Source: Larix kaempferi (lineage: Eukaryota; Streptophyta; Pinopsida; Pinales; Pinaceae). Taken from it: a stretch of 64,000 nt of DNA. The stretch lies in assembly GCA_027924585.1 (NCBI GenBank), contig BSBM01000190.1, forward strand, positions 1,116,001 to 1,180,000. The letters are read 5' to 3'. Positions within the stretch are counted from its first letter, which is position 1; the number at the start of each line of letters is the position of its first letter. The notes under the pieces are model-generated. The model was not told where the DNA came from and made no database searches. It was given only the letters and a program-made list of their open reading frames with translations. This document shows, in pieces, positions 55,081 through 64,000 of this stretch. The position numbers and the translations under genes were made by a program.

Positions 55081-55484
55081 ATGTCCGCATTACAAATGTG
55101 CAACTCACAACTCTTTGCTCAACTAAAGGATTGCACCCCATAATGGACCCACAAAGTAAGCAAATACCCAAAATGTGTGTTGGAAAGGGTAAGGTAAGGC
55201 AAACCATGGACATGGGCCAAAGGTACGAAAACAAAGGTGATAAAGGACTTGACCTAACAATCCCAAATTGATCACTATATAATTTTCATCTACTTTGTAT
55301 TTTATGGGTGGAAGATTGGAGCCATAAACTTGTAGAACCTATTTTAAACCCAAATCCTATTCAATAATTTGAAGTCTTAAAACTTCTAAACTCATTTTAG
55401 ACATTAAATAATTATTTTATAACTCTAAACTTCCCAAATGAAATTTGCAATTCCTTAATATTACTATCATCCATGATACCAAAC

Positions 55485-55785
55485 TCACTCCAATCAAAAT
55501 AAAATTAACCTATATTTTGACCACCACAATAAAATGCTCACTTCAATCAAAATAAAATTAACCTATATTTTGACCACCACAATAAAATGCTCACTTCAAT
55601 CAAAATAAAATTTACCTTTGAAATTTCCAACGCTATCAAAGTCACTTCAATCAAAATAAAATTTGGCCTTTGTTTTGACCACTACAATAAAATGCTCACT
55701 TCAGTCAAAAAAAAATTTGGCCTTTGTTTTGACCACCACAATAAAATGCTCACTTCAGTCAAAATAAATTTGGCCTTTGAAAACA
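55485..55785. repeat. 53-bp tandem array, about 5.6 copies
   Basis: TCACTTCAATCAAAATAAAA starts at 55485 (variant), 55538, 55591, 55642, 55696 and 55750. The inner part is TTTTGACCACCACAATAAAATGC; the third unit carries a different middle. A 119-codon frame over it is an artefact of the repeat. Confidence 0.9.
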
Positions 55786-56140
55786 TCACTAAAAGTGGAT
55801 ACCTTACATCACATATGTGTAAGTTACTTATACCTATTACTTACGTGTCTAGAGCTTCACCATACATATCATTACTTTTTTTTCAACAGAACATATCATT
55901 ACTTAGACATCTCTCCCCTACATGTATAGAATTCTTACAGGTATAGAATTCTTGTAAAACTTAATTTCTAATGAAAAATATATATTCCATCAAAATCACA
56001 CCTGCCAAGAACACAAAAAGACAAAATTGTCCTTGCTGTTACAAATGAGACAAGCCCTGTAGACAATAAATTTGATATCACCTAATTGAAGTATTCCAAA
56101 GCAATAGAATAAAGATGGAATCAATCCATGGCCCATTCCC
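55786..56140. other. Intergenic, no feature seen
   Basis: AT-rich sequence without a supported gene. Confidence 0.5.
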
Positions 56141-57882
56141 GCTAGCATATCTTACGAGGTATGGCAGTTCGGTGTCGACATGCATGGCGACACAAAACGC
56201 CATGATTTTTCCGTAAAACATAACGCAGTACCTTTCTGGATCATTAAGCTGCCGTCTCCGTTACGTGAAAATGGCCCCAAATCTCACAATTTCTACACAA
56301 AAGAAGCAAATCCGTCAGCACAAACGGAACGGAACGTGAAGTAGCAGTGCGTGGGTGACACAATGAGCACTCAATGTGTACACATTGGATTGCATATTAC
56401 GCAACAAGCACGTTTCATTGCCACCGAAATCTACAGCCACAACAATTGGCCATTAAATCGGTGGAATTCCACAATCTTTGTCTTTAAAAGCCAGAGCGTT
56501 CATTGGGTTTTCTGTCAGCAAAAGGGATCAAATCAAGCTTGTGGAGTCCATTCCGTGTCACAGAAAGATTGGGGTACATATTTGTTTTTTCACATTCTGC
56601 CATCTCTGAATGTAGTTTTATTGTTCAGAAAATGCTGATTGTTTATACTAAGAGCTTGCATTTTTATAGTTTTTTATTTTCCTGCAATGTCCATTCTTTT
56701 CTGTGATCATTTGTTCTTTATTGATATAGTACTAGTCCTCTGTCCTACATTCTTCCATTCTTCTATTTCCACTGTAACGTTTCTGTGAACTGACTTATTT
56801 AAAAAAATGAATACTCTGTTCATGAAAGAGATTTTCTCCTTTTTGTCTTTTAGTAAAACGTAGCACTTGTCGGTTTGGAGTTACAAATTCCTTAAAAATT
56901 GATTAAGTTAACCTTTTAAACTTACTGTGTGTTTATTTTTGAACTCTTATATTCAAAATATGGTGTGTTGTTATGGGTTAATGAGCTTGATTGCAGATTA
57001 AGGTAAGAATAATTCGTGTCAGTAAGATGGGATCTGTAGGCCATTTATATGACTGCACTAGCTTGTATTTTATGATTTCGTTTTGTTCATACTTGTTAAG
57101 TTATTGCATGCACATTTGCTGAGCTCAACATTTCCAAGTCTACGTATTGTTTCCTAAGATATATTTTATGTGGGTTCCTGGGAGTTTCTGTTTTTGTTTC
57201 TGCAATGGGGGAGGAATTTAATATTTGTTAAAATTGATGACAATCCGTCATGGATTACTCACATCAATCTGGATTTTATTGTTGGGTGGTTGACCCATTC
57301 TCTTCTCTGACATGGTCCCTAATTCTTTCTCAATCTGCATCTACACTACACTCCAAGTCGAAGAGGATTCAGCTTTTCTGTTATTGTACGCATAATCATT
57401 TGAAAATTCGAAATTGCTGTTAGGAGAGGTAGTTAGCAAGTGTCGTATTCTAATAAAATACACATATATTAGTATATTTTCTTGACCACTTCCATTCGAT
57501 GAGTTTTGACGTGGCAAACACTCTTTTACGAACCAGGCATGACATTTTTTTCCTACACTGGGTTGCCTCTATTCCTAAAATGTATAGATACACACACCAG
57601 ACCAATCTCTCAAAGCTTTATGAATCTCACAATCTCTTCAGTCAGACTTTTGGTAAGGCATGCTTTTTCTATATTGAACAGGCATTGATTTATCTACATC
57701 TATAAGGAAACCGTTTTCATTATTTGTATGAAACTCAGAGCCATTACTAGTGTACTCTGTTGTTTGAGCAGTTTCAGTAGTTTTGGATACCTCACTTCAG
57801 TTCAGTTTTTGCTTATTGTTCTGAGAAATGAATAGGGTTTTTTTAACATGTTCCTAATTACAAATATCTGTACACAATGCAG
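56141..57882 (+). promoter_or_regulatory. Upstream region of the prolyl oligopeptidase gene
   Basis: No transposon-like sequence was recognised here, unlike the DNA to the left, and base composition becomes more balanced at 56150-56580. A 5' leader exon is likely, since the first recognised coding exon begins at an acceptor (ACACAATGCAG, 57882). Possible donors are at 56574 (GGG/GTACAT) and 57003 (TTAAG/GTAAGA). None is certain and no TATA box is clear. Confidence 0.35.
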
Positions 57883-60800
57883 GTTCATTTGGAAGGGCGC
57901 CAGTCTATGTACAAAGAGCAGTTTGCCCACATTTACTAACCGTTCCGTTAGGTTGTGCCAGGCTGTTGAATTTAATATGGGTTCGTTACCAGCTGAAGAA
58001 CGCTTGGAGTATCCAGAAGTGAGGAGAGACGAGTCTGTCTTAGATAACTATCATGGGGTGCTTGTACATGATCCTTACCGATGGTAAGTTTCTTTTGAGT
58101 TCAATTTTGGAAAACTCATGGCTGCTTACTGTTGACAGAAACTATACCCTGTGGATTGCACCACTAAGTCACCTGCTATTAGCCTCAGGCTCCTTCAGCC
58201 ATCTTCATAACCAATATTTTGTTAGCCTCAGGCTCCTTCAGCCATCTTCATAACCAATATTTTGTTGAAAGATATACATTTTTTTTATTTATTGCACTGA
58301 GAGTAGTGAGGCACTATATAGCGGGGTATAGAAGGGATGGTGTCAGGTAACTGGCTAACTCTGACATGGCAACAACAAATAAATAAATAAAGCTATTCTG
58401 CAACATATTTCTACCTAATTTTAAATTTTAAGTAAAAGCTAAAAACATTAAAACGAGCATAGATCTATCTTAAACGGGATCTATCAAGTCAGATCACAGA
58501 TAAAATTTCTTGAGGTGTAAATTTTTTTACCTCATTTTTTAAACATTACAAAAAAAATTACTAAAAAATTTGATGCCTCTTGGTACTTGATAGATCCGAG
58601 TTTAAGATAGATCTAAGCTGGTTTCATTTCATTGGAAGTGCTTCATGAAAATACCACAATGAGCATTTTTTTTGTCTTCAATTCAACCAAACCAAAATCA
58701 CCCTAGACTTGCATCAGCCTCATTACACAAACTCATGCCAAACTGGAGGGTTAGACCACAGTGATAATAAAACCTAGTCAACAGCTTAATATTTTGACCT
58801 TACCTGTTATCCATTGTCCTATTTTCTTTTTCAGTGGTTAAAAACCCTTTGATGAGAGAGGGTACAGACTTACAATATTAGCTTTACAAGCTGAAGATCT
58901 ACGGCTTAAAAACCATGACTGATTGGTATTTATTCCATCAAAGTCACCCAAGACTTGCACTTGGCCTGATTTGCAAACACTGCAATAGCACAGGGACTGC
59001 TGTTAACAGTGGCCTGTGAATCTATGCACTGTTTTCTTATTTTTTTAATTATAAAATCTTCTGGTTAATTTGTTGGGTAGTAAAAGCCTTTGACTGGAAA
59101 GAGTACAAAGCTCCTTTCACTATCAGTTTTAAAACCCAAAGAACTTGGATTAAGAAGATGCGACTGAAGAGTATATATAATGTTAAAGTCATCCAACACT
59201 TGCACCTAACCTCATTGGCAAGGCTACATTGGCATGAGGACCAACACTAATAGATCCTCTGCATTTGCAAGGCTATTGTTTATTGCATTAATTAGACTTA
59301 ACACCTCTTGAAAACTTGGTCAACTGCATTATTGTAATGCTGGCCTCTGGACTTTGACCCTGACTCGTCATCATTACAAGTGCTTCAACAGTTCAACATA
59401 TCACTAGAACAAAGCCTGACAGACTGAACCAATGCAGTTGTTTCCAAATAGAAGATTAGAAATTGCCACGAATTCAAGTTTTCCCATTTGAAGAAAGGAA
59501 AATGATTAAGAATCTTGTTGTCTTATTTTAGGTTCTAATAAAATCAATAATTTTTCTGTCAGGTTGGAAGAACCTGATGCGAAGGAGGTCAAGGATTTTG
59601 TTGAGAAACAAGTGGCCTTGACTGAATCAGTACTACAGACTTGTGAAACAAGAGAGAAACTGAGAGAACGCATCACGACTCTTTTTGACCATCCTAGATA
59701 TGGCTGTCCATTCAAACGCGGTGATAAGTACTTCTATTTCTTCAACACTGGGCTCCAACCTCAGAGTGTCCTGTATGTCCAGGTATACTTCAAAATTCTA
59801 AGAATAGATTGATAGGGATGTTTGTAAAGCCGTAGTTTAAAGGAACATTAACAACTACTTTCTGAATGTGAATAAGTCACTTGTGAAAATTTGATTTATT
59901 GCCTGACCATATTTTTATTTTTTTGTTAATACTTTCGTAGGTCTGTTTTCCCTTTAATTCTCTCTCTTCTTCTTCTTCCTTCTTCATTTTTGTGTGTTGG
60001 GGAAGAGGTTAGATCTGATTTGCTTTCTGTTTTCTTAAATTAATATATATTCAGGAAAATCTGGAAGCAGAAGCAGAGGTCTTACTTGACCCTAACAATT
60101 TGAGTGAAGATGGAACAGTGGCATTAAATATTTCTGCTGTCAGTGAAAATGCAGAATTCTTGGCAGTTGGCTTAAGCACCAGTGGTAGTGACTGGGTGAA
60201 GATCAAAGTTTTCCGGGTGGCAGATAAGAGTACAGAACCGGATTCTCTTTCATGGGTAAGTTTTCTGACCTCTTATTAAACATCCTCTGAACCATTCCAC
60301 GAGTAGGCATTGGAAAGGACTCAATCAGCAACGAATTTTGAATTAACACATCCAAGTTGTTGCCAATCCAAGTTTTAGGAGACAGAACATCTGATAAGTT
60401 ACAATATGAGTCTCATGTTATCTTAGGCTGCAAGCCACATAGAAATATTTTTAAACAAGTTTTCATTGTTGGTGGCACCACGCATTTCTCCACTTCAACA
60501 TTGGAATTAACAGCTGACACAGAAATTTCACTTATAGTTTATCTTCTAGGAGAGAGAAAATGGGATATAAGGAGTCAGGACTATTTTTTCACATTATATT
60601 TCTTTGGCCCAGCTTTTTTATATCATGTGGTTATAAGTTGCTTGAATTATTATTGCATTGAGAGGCGCTTTCTACAGCCTAGGTGAGTGAGATGTGTAAC
60701 ATCTATAATGTAACAAGTTCCGAGAGGGATAAAATCGCTTGTGGTGCAATCCTCTTTTGAAGTGCAAAATTTGAGAAAAGGTTTGCACCTCAAGGGATTT

Positions 60801-63800
60801 GATCCCTTTCAGCACATGGTAGATCCAGAGTTAAGATGGATCTATGCTGGTTTATGGAATATAGAGTTGTTAATTGTTTTCCTCATGTTAGATTTTTACA
60901 ATTGTCAAGAGGTGAAATTTTAATCAATTACTTGGATAGAGAGTAATTAGATGCATATATGGAGGTATGTCCCAGAGAATAATTTGGTGCATCTACAGTG
61001 AGCTGCAAAGTTAATAAATTAAATTAAAAGTGACTTAAGTAAAAATGAAAAACTAAAAACTAAAAGAAGTGGATCATTATAATAAAATAAACTAGCATAG
61101 ATCCATTTTAACTCTGGATCTAGCTAGTGCTGAGAGTTTCAAATCCCTGGAGGTGCAAACCTCTTTTAAAGTGCAAAATTTGAGAAAAGGTTTGCAACTC
61201 ACAGGATCTGATCCCTTTCTACACATGGGAATATCCAGAGTTAAGATGGGTCTATGCTGGTTTATGGAATATAGAGTTGTTACTTGTTTTTCTCATATTA
61301 CTTTTCCAATTGTCAACAGGTGAAATTTTCATCAATTGCTTGGACTCATGACAACAAAGGTTTCTTTTACAGCCGTTATCCAGCTCCCAAGTCTGTACTA
61401 TTCTTTGGATGATAGTGTTACTTATGTACTTTATCACAGTTCCTTATTTACTTTCCTCTAATTACTTCTGTACTTTATCACAGCTGCTTATTTACTTGTA
61501 TACTTTATCACAGTTGCTTATTTATTTTCCTAACATTCACTTTTTTTTCCCTGATAGAGGAGAAGGGCTAGATGCAGGAACAGAAACGAATATCAATCTT
61601 GATCATCAACTGTTCTACCATTTCTTGGGCACCAATCAATCTGAAGATATTCTCTGCTGGAAAGATTCAGAACATCCCAAGTGGACAGTTGGCTCTCAAA
61701 TAACTGAAGATGGAAAGGTTAGTAGAATATCAAGTGCTTTGTTTCAGATAAAATATGGCATCTTATCCTTTAGGTACCTTTTTAGATGGCTATTTTAATT
61801 TTATGGTTGTAGAATATTGCCTTTTTGTGTTGCTTGCACTAATGCATTCTTGCAGCTTACTACACATTTTCTGTAATTTGTATTGTTACATGCTTTTGTG
61901 GCCTGGTCACAACATATAATAATGCCTTAGTTCCAACTATTTAGGAACATGGGCTTGTTCATAGATGAGGTTGTGCAATTTGTATTTTTTCGGGTCATTT
62001 TTGTTTGTAAGACTTTATTTGGCTTCGATGTGTGTCAAAGGTTAAAAAAGAAAGAGTGTAGATTGTCAGTCTTCAGATTGCTTGTGATCCCTAAAATGAT
62101 CCTATCCTTCTAAAATCAATGATCATAATTTTTTAAAATTTCACCTAATGCAAATTTCTTACAAGCCCTCAATCTTTGTTGCCCTTTTGTTGCCGGCCCA
62201 TCCACTTTTGTGCCCTTCGTTACTTGATATCTTTCCTTCGGATTGCAAATTTTTAACATCCTATCCGCTTCTTACACAATCTCGTTATTTTTCTTTTGTT
62301 CTCCTGCACTCATACATGCTCTTTATGCTAATACTCATCTTAGTTCATTCTTCATTTTGACCTTATTTTTTCCTGCATCTTGCCTTTTGTTGTTACCTTT
62401 GTTACCCTACTTCTATTTTAATTTTGAACAGAATAGACTGTTGCTGTTGTATACCATTATTTTTCTTGTGAGTTTTCTGCTCTTGCATGTTACTTAATTC
62501 ACCCTTTGCAAATATATTTTATTCCTGGACTTATTCTTCTTTTCTTCCTTGCAGTTTAATCTTTCTTGGAATTTTTTTATCCATGGTACATATGCCACTG
62601 CATTACATGCTTCATCTCTCCCCTCTCTTTCTCTTCTTTTGGTGGTTGATTTGAGATCCTACTTCTTACACTTTTATTACTTTCTTTGAACAAAATATTA
62701 TAACATGTAACTCATGCATTTCATTCTCCCATTTCTACGTCAAATCTTAGGAAAACCTAGGATGCCATCTTCATCAATACTTGGTCCGTTTTTGTCTTTA
62801 AATTGGTAGAATATGACTTCTTTATTTAATTTGTAGCTTCTTTCCCATGAAATTGAGTGACTTCTTTAAAGCTTACTTGAACTTCAACCTTTTCTTCTCC
62901 AAACAAGATATCTTCATTCTATTAATGAACAATCAATTCATCTTCATTTGATATTAATATTTCTAACAGTTTGAAGACTATATAGACAATCTGTTACTTA
63001 TTAGTTTGAGAGAGAAGCTCCATTTGTCTTCTTACTTAATCGACAGATGAAATTGTTCTTCCTTATTTTAAAACAATAGGTTGTAGATAAATGAACGAAT
63101 GAACAATATATCACCAACTTCAAATTGGCAGGTACTTCTATGATGGTTTTCTAAGAACGTTTTGCATTTTCTGGGAGTGACTCAGTCATTACATTTACCT
63201 TTGATTGACTTACAAACCAATCTGTAGGAGGAGGTTCATATTTCTACAGTACCTTGAAAGGAAGCTGTTCAGTTATAGCCCAAAGGAAGCTATTCTAGCC
63301 AATTTAAAGAGTTATAGCCCAGAAGTTACTTTCGAGTTTTGGATTTCTATGACAAATTGGACGAATTGGCCATGAAGTTTATAAAAAAATTTAAGAAGCA
63401 ATTTTTCAACTTGAGAGGCAGAATACTAGCCTTACATCGGGATAAAGTGGACCCAAGCAGAATACACAAATTTGTCAAACTCTCACGGACCTCCTAGACC
63501 TCTACATTATTAGCTATTTATACATTGTCTGTAATAGTTAATCAAATTTGTAATAAAGTCAACAATAATCCTACATGGAGCTTTTTCATCCACCTCACAA
63601 TCCACTTTGATCCATTGCACATTCTGCACAATCCATATGCTTTGCATTCAATTGAATTCACCTGCAACATATGAACTCCCGACAAAACTTTCGACTTTCT
63701 ATTTATTTGGCTTTGGTAGTAGTGATTTATCTTATTTGAAAATGTGGCATGTCAAACATTTGTGCTAGATTCTTGTTTCATGCAATCCTGATGTTTTAAA

Positions 63801-64000
63801 CCACTGAAACAAACTCGTCATTTTCTTGTATGGAACACCTACAATTGTATGCTTTAGAGAACAAAATGATAAATTTTTTGTGCAAAACATCTATAATTTC
63901 ATGGCAGGTTGTTCATCTTGCCTAACACAGTTACCTATTTTCTTTGTTACAGTATGTTCTTTTATATATAACAGAAGGCTGTGACCCCGTGAACAAGCTC
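57883..64000 (+). CDS. Prolyl oligopeptidase (S9A family), 5' part, six coding exons plus a partial seventh exon overall
   Basis: Predicted to cut short peptides after proline. Exons (numbered with a leader exon as 1): 57883-58083 (ATG 57977), 59563-59782, 60055-60255, 61320-61390, 61558-61717 and 63953-64000 onward; all introns are GT..AG and phases agree. The protein starts MGSLPAEERLEYPEVRRDES and shows YHGVLVHDPYRWLEEPDA, HPRYGCPF, KYFYFFNTGLQPQSVLYVQ, LDPNNLSEDGTVAL, GSDWVKIKV, FYSRYPAPKGEGLDAGTETN and EDILCWKD. These are the N-terminal segment and first blades of the beta-propeller. The 269 codons present are about a third of the usual 730; the hydrolase domain with the catalytic Ser, Asp and His lies beyond the edge. 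No stop interrupts the joined exons, so the gene is probably functional. No organelle signal follows the chosen ATG, though the frame stays open to the exon start. Confidence 0.92.
57907..57939 (+). other. Possible upstream ORF (10 codons) in the POP leader
   Basis: ATG at 57907 gives MYKEQFAHIY and a TAA, 37 bases before the main ATG and in another frame. It matters only if the exon boundary at 57883 is right. Confidence 0.4.
58179..58264. repeat. 43-bp tandem duplication in POP intron
   Basis: TTAGCCTCAGGCTCCTTCAG begins at 58179 and again at 58222; the two copies are essentially identical, so it is recent. Confidence 0.95.
58451..58624. mobile_element. MITE, 174 bp, in the first POP coding intron
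   Basis: Terminal inverted repeats of about 40 bp: AAACGAGCATAGATCTATCT on the left and the complement of AGATAGATCTAAGCTGGTTT on the right, with only a few mismatches. No coding sequence. The target duplication is unclear. Confidence 0.75.
60690..60935 (+). repeat. Decayed duplicate of MITE end, splice site and exon start
   Basis: GTGCAAAATTTGAGAAAAGG, GATCTATGCTGGTTTATGGA and AATTGTCAAGAGGTGAAATT match, in order and at a constant offset of about 408-410 bp, the segment that ends in the real exon at 61320. In this copy the acceptor AACAG reads AAGAG and the exon frame has a TAA at its fourth codon, so it is a pseudo-exon. Confidence 0.8.
61089..61263. mobile_element. MITE, 175 bp, just before the exon at 61320
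   Basis: Inverted ends AAACTAGCATAGATCCATTT and the complement of GATGGGTCTATGCTGGTTT match the MITE at 58451. The right end is 56 bp from the splice acceptor. Confidence 0.75.
61718..63952 (+). other. Last POP intron in the window, 2.2 kb
   Basis: GTTAGT donor and TTTGTTACAG acceptor. It is T-rich and nothing further was recognised. Confidence 0.8.

Noticed and set aside
55485-55785. CRISPR-like repeat array
   Set aside because: Units are directly contiguous without unique spacers and the genome is a plant.
56363-56573. Coding first exon of POP beginning at ATG 56363
   Set aside because: The phase at the best donor (56574) does not match the exon at 57883, and the in-phase frame has no ATG after its last stop.

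Overview
This is nuclear DNA from a plant, almost certainly a seed plant with a large, retrotransposon-rich genome. The evidence is several nested plant-type LTR retrotransposons and, at the right end, an intron-containing gene for a plant-like prolyl oligopeptidase with GT..AG introns. The species cannot be named from the sequence; a gymnosperm is possible but is only a guess. About 70 percent of the window is recognisable transposable-element DNA. Almost all element coding regions are broken by stop codons and frameshifts.

Layout, left to right. (1) 1-1390: end of a minus-strand LTR ('E1', TGTAAGACCCCC... on the minus strand) inserted into the gag of the next element. (2) 1391-6748: the rest of a plus-strand Ty3/gypsy chromovirus ('A1': gag zinc knuckle, protease, RT, RNase H, integrase, chromodomain, polypurine tract, 3' LTR). 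(3) 6749-9061: a degenerate tandem array ending at a TATA-like box, then about 50-bp repeats. (4) 9062-9492: 3' LTR and tail of a minus-strand element related to C below. (5) 9493-12168: a small plus-strand element with no coding capacity ('D'). (6) 12169-15652: AT-rich DNA with an 88-bp and a roughly 0.9-kb tandem duplication. (7) 15653-29972: a 14.3-kb Tat-like Ty3/gypsy element ('B') with 5-bp target duplication AAAAT, two RNase H domains and an antisense accessory gene that looks spliced. (8) 29973-30808: two tRNA-like SINE heads. (9) 30809-44169: a 13.4-kb minus-strand Ty3/gypsy element ('C') with target duplication TGAAC, a gag with five zinc knuckles, a protease, a second capsid-like module, an integrase fragment and a large sense accessory ORF; a truncated Ty1/copia element ('F', about 36255-39550, plus strand) lies inside it. 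(10) 44407-53397: a 9.0-kb minus-strand chromovirus ('A2', same family as A1) with two 1617-bp LTRs and target duplication AGGTA. (11) 53403-56340: intergenic DNA with short tandem arrays. (12) 57883-64000: the 5' part (269 codons) of a prolyl oligopeptidase gene whose introns carry two copies of a 175-bp MITE and a duplicated intron/exon segment; the gene runs off the right edge.

How the parts work together. A1/A2, B, C and F are copy-and-paste elements: Gag forms the particle, protease cuts the polyprotein, RT/RNase H make cDNA from a tRNA primer site to the polypurine tract, and integrase inserts it, with the A-family chromodomain probably guiding site choice. D lacks genes but has a C-like polypurine tract, LTR start and tRNA-Asp-like primer site, so a C-family element may have mobilised it. 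The most interesting feature is that B (antisense, apparently spliced) and C (sense, 3' of integrase) each carry an accessory gene with the same short core, ITGLS followed by two residues and G, resembling the plant mobile domain. No RNA gene, CRISPR array or bacterial feature was seen.
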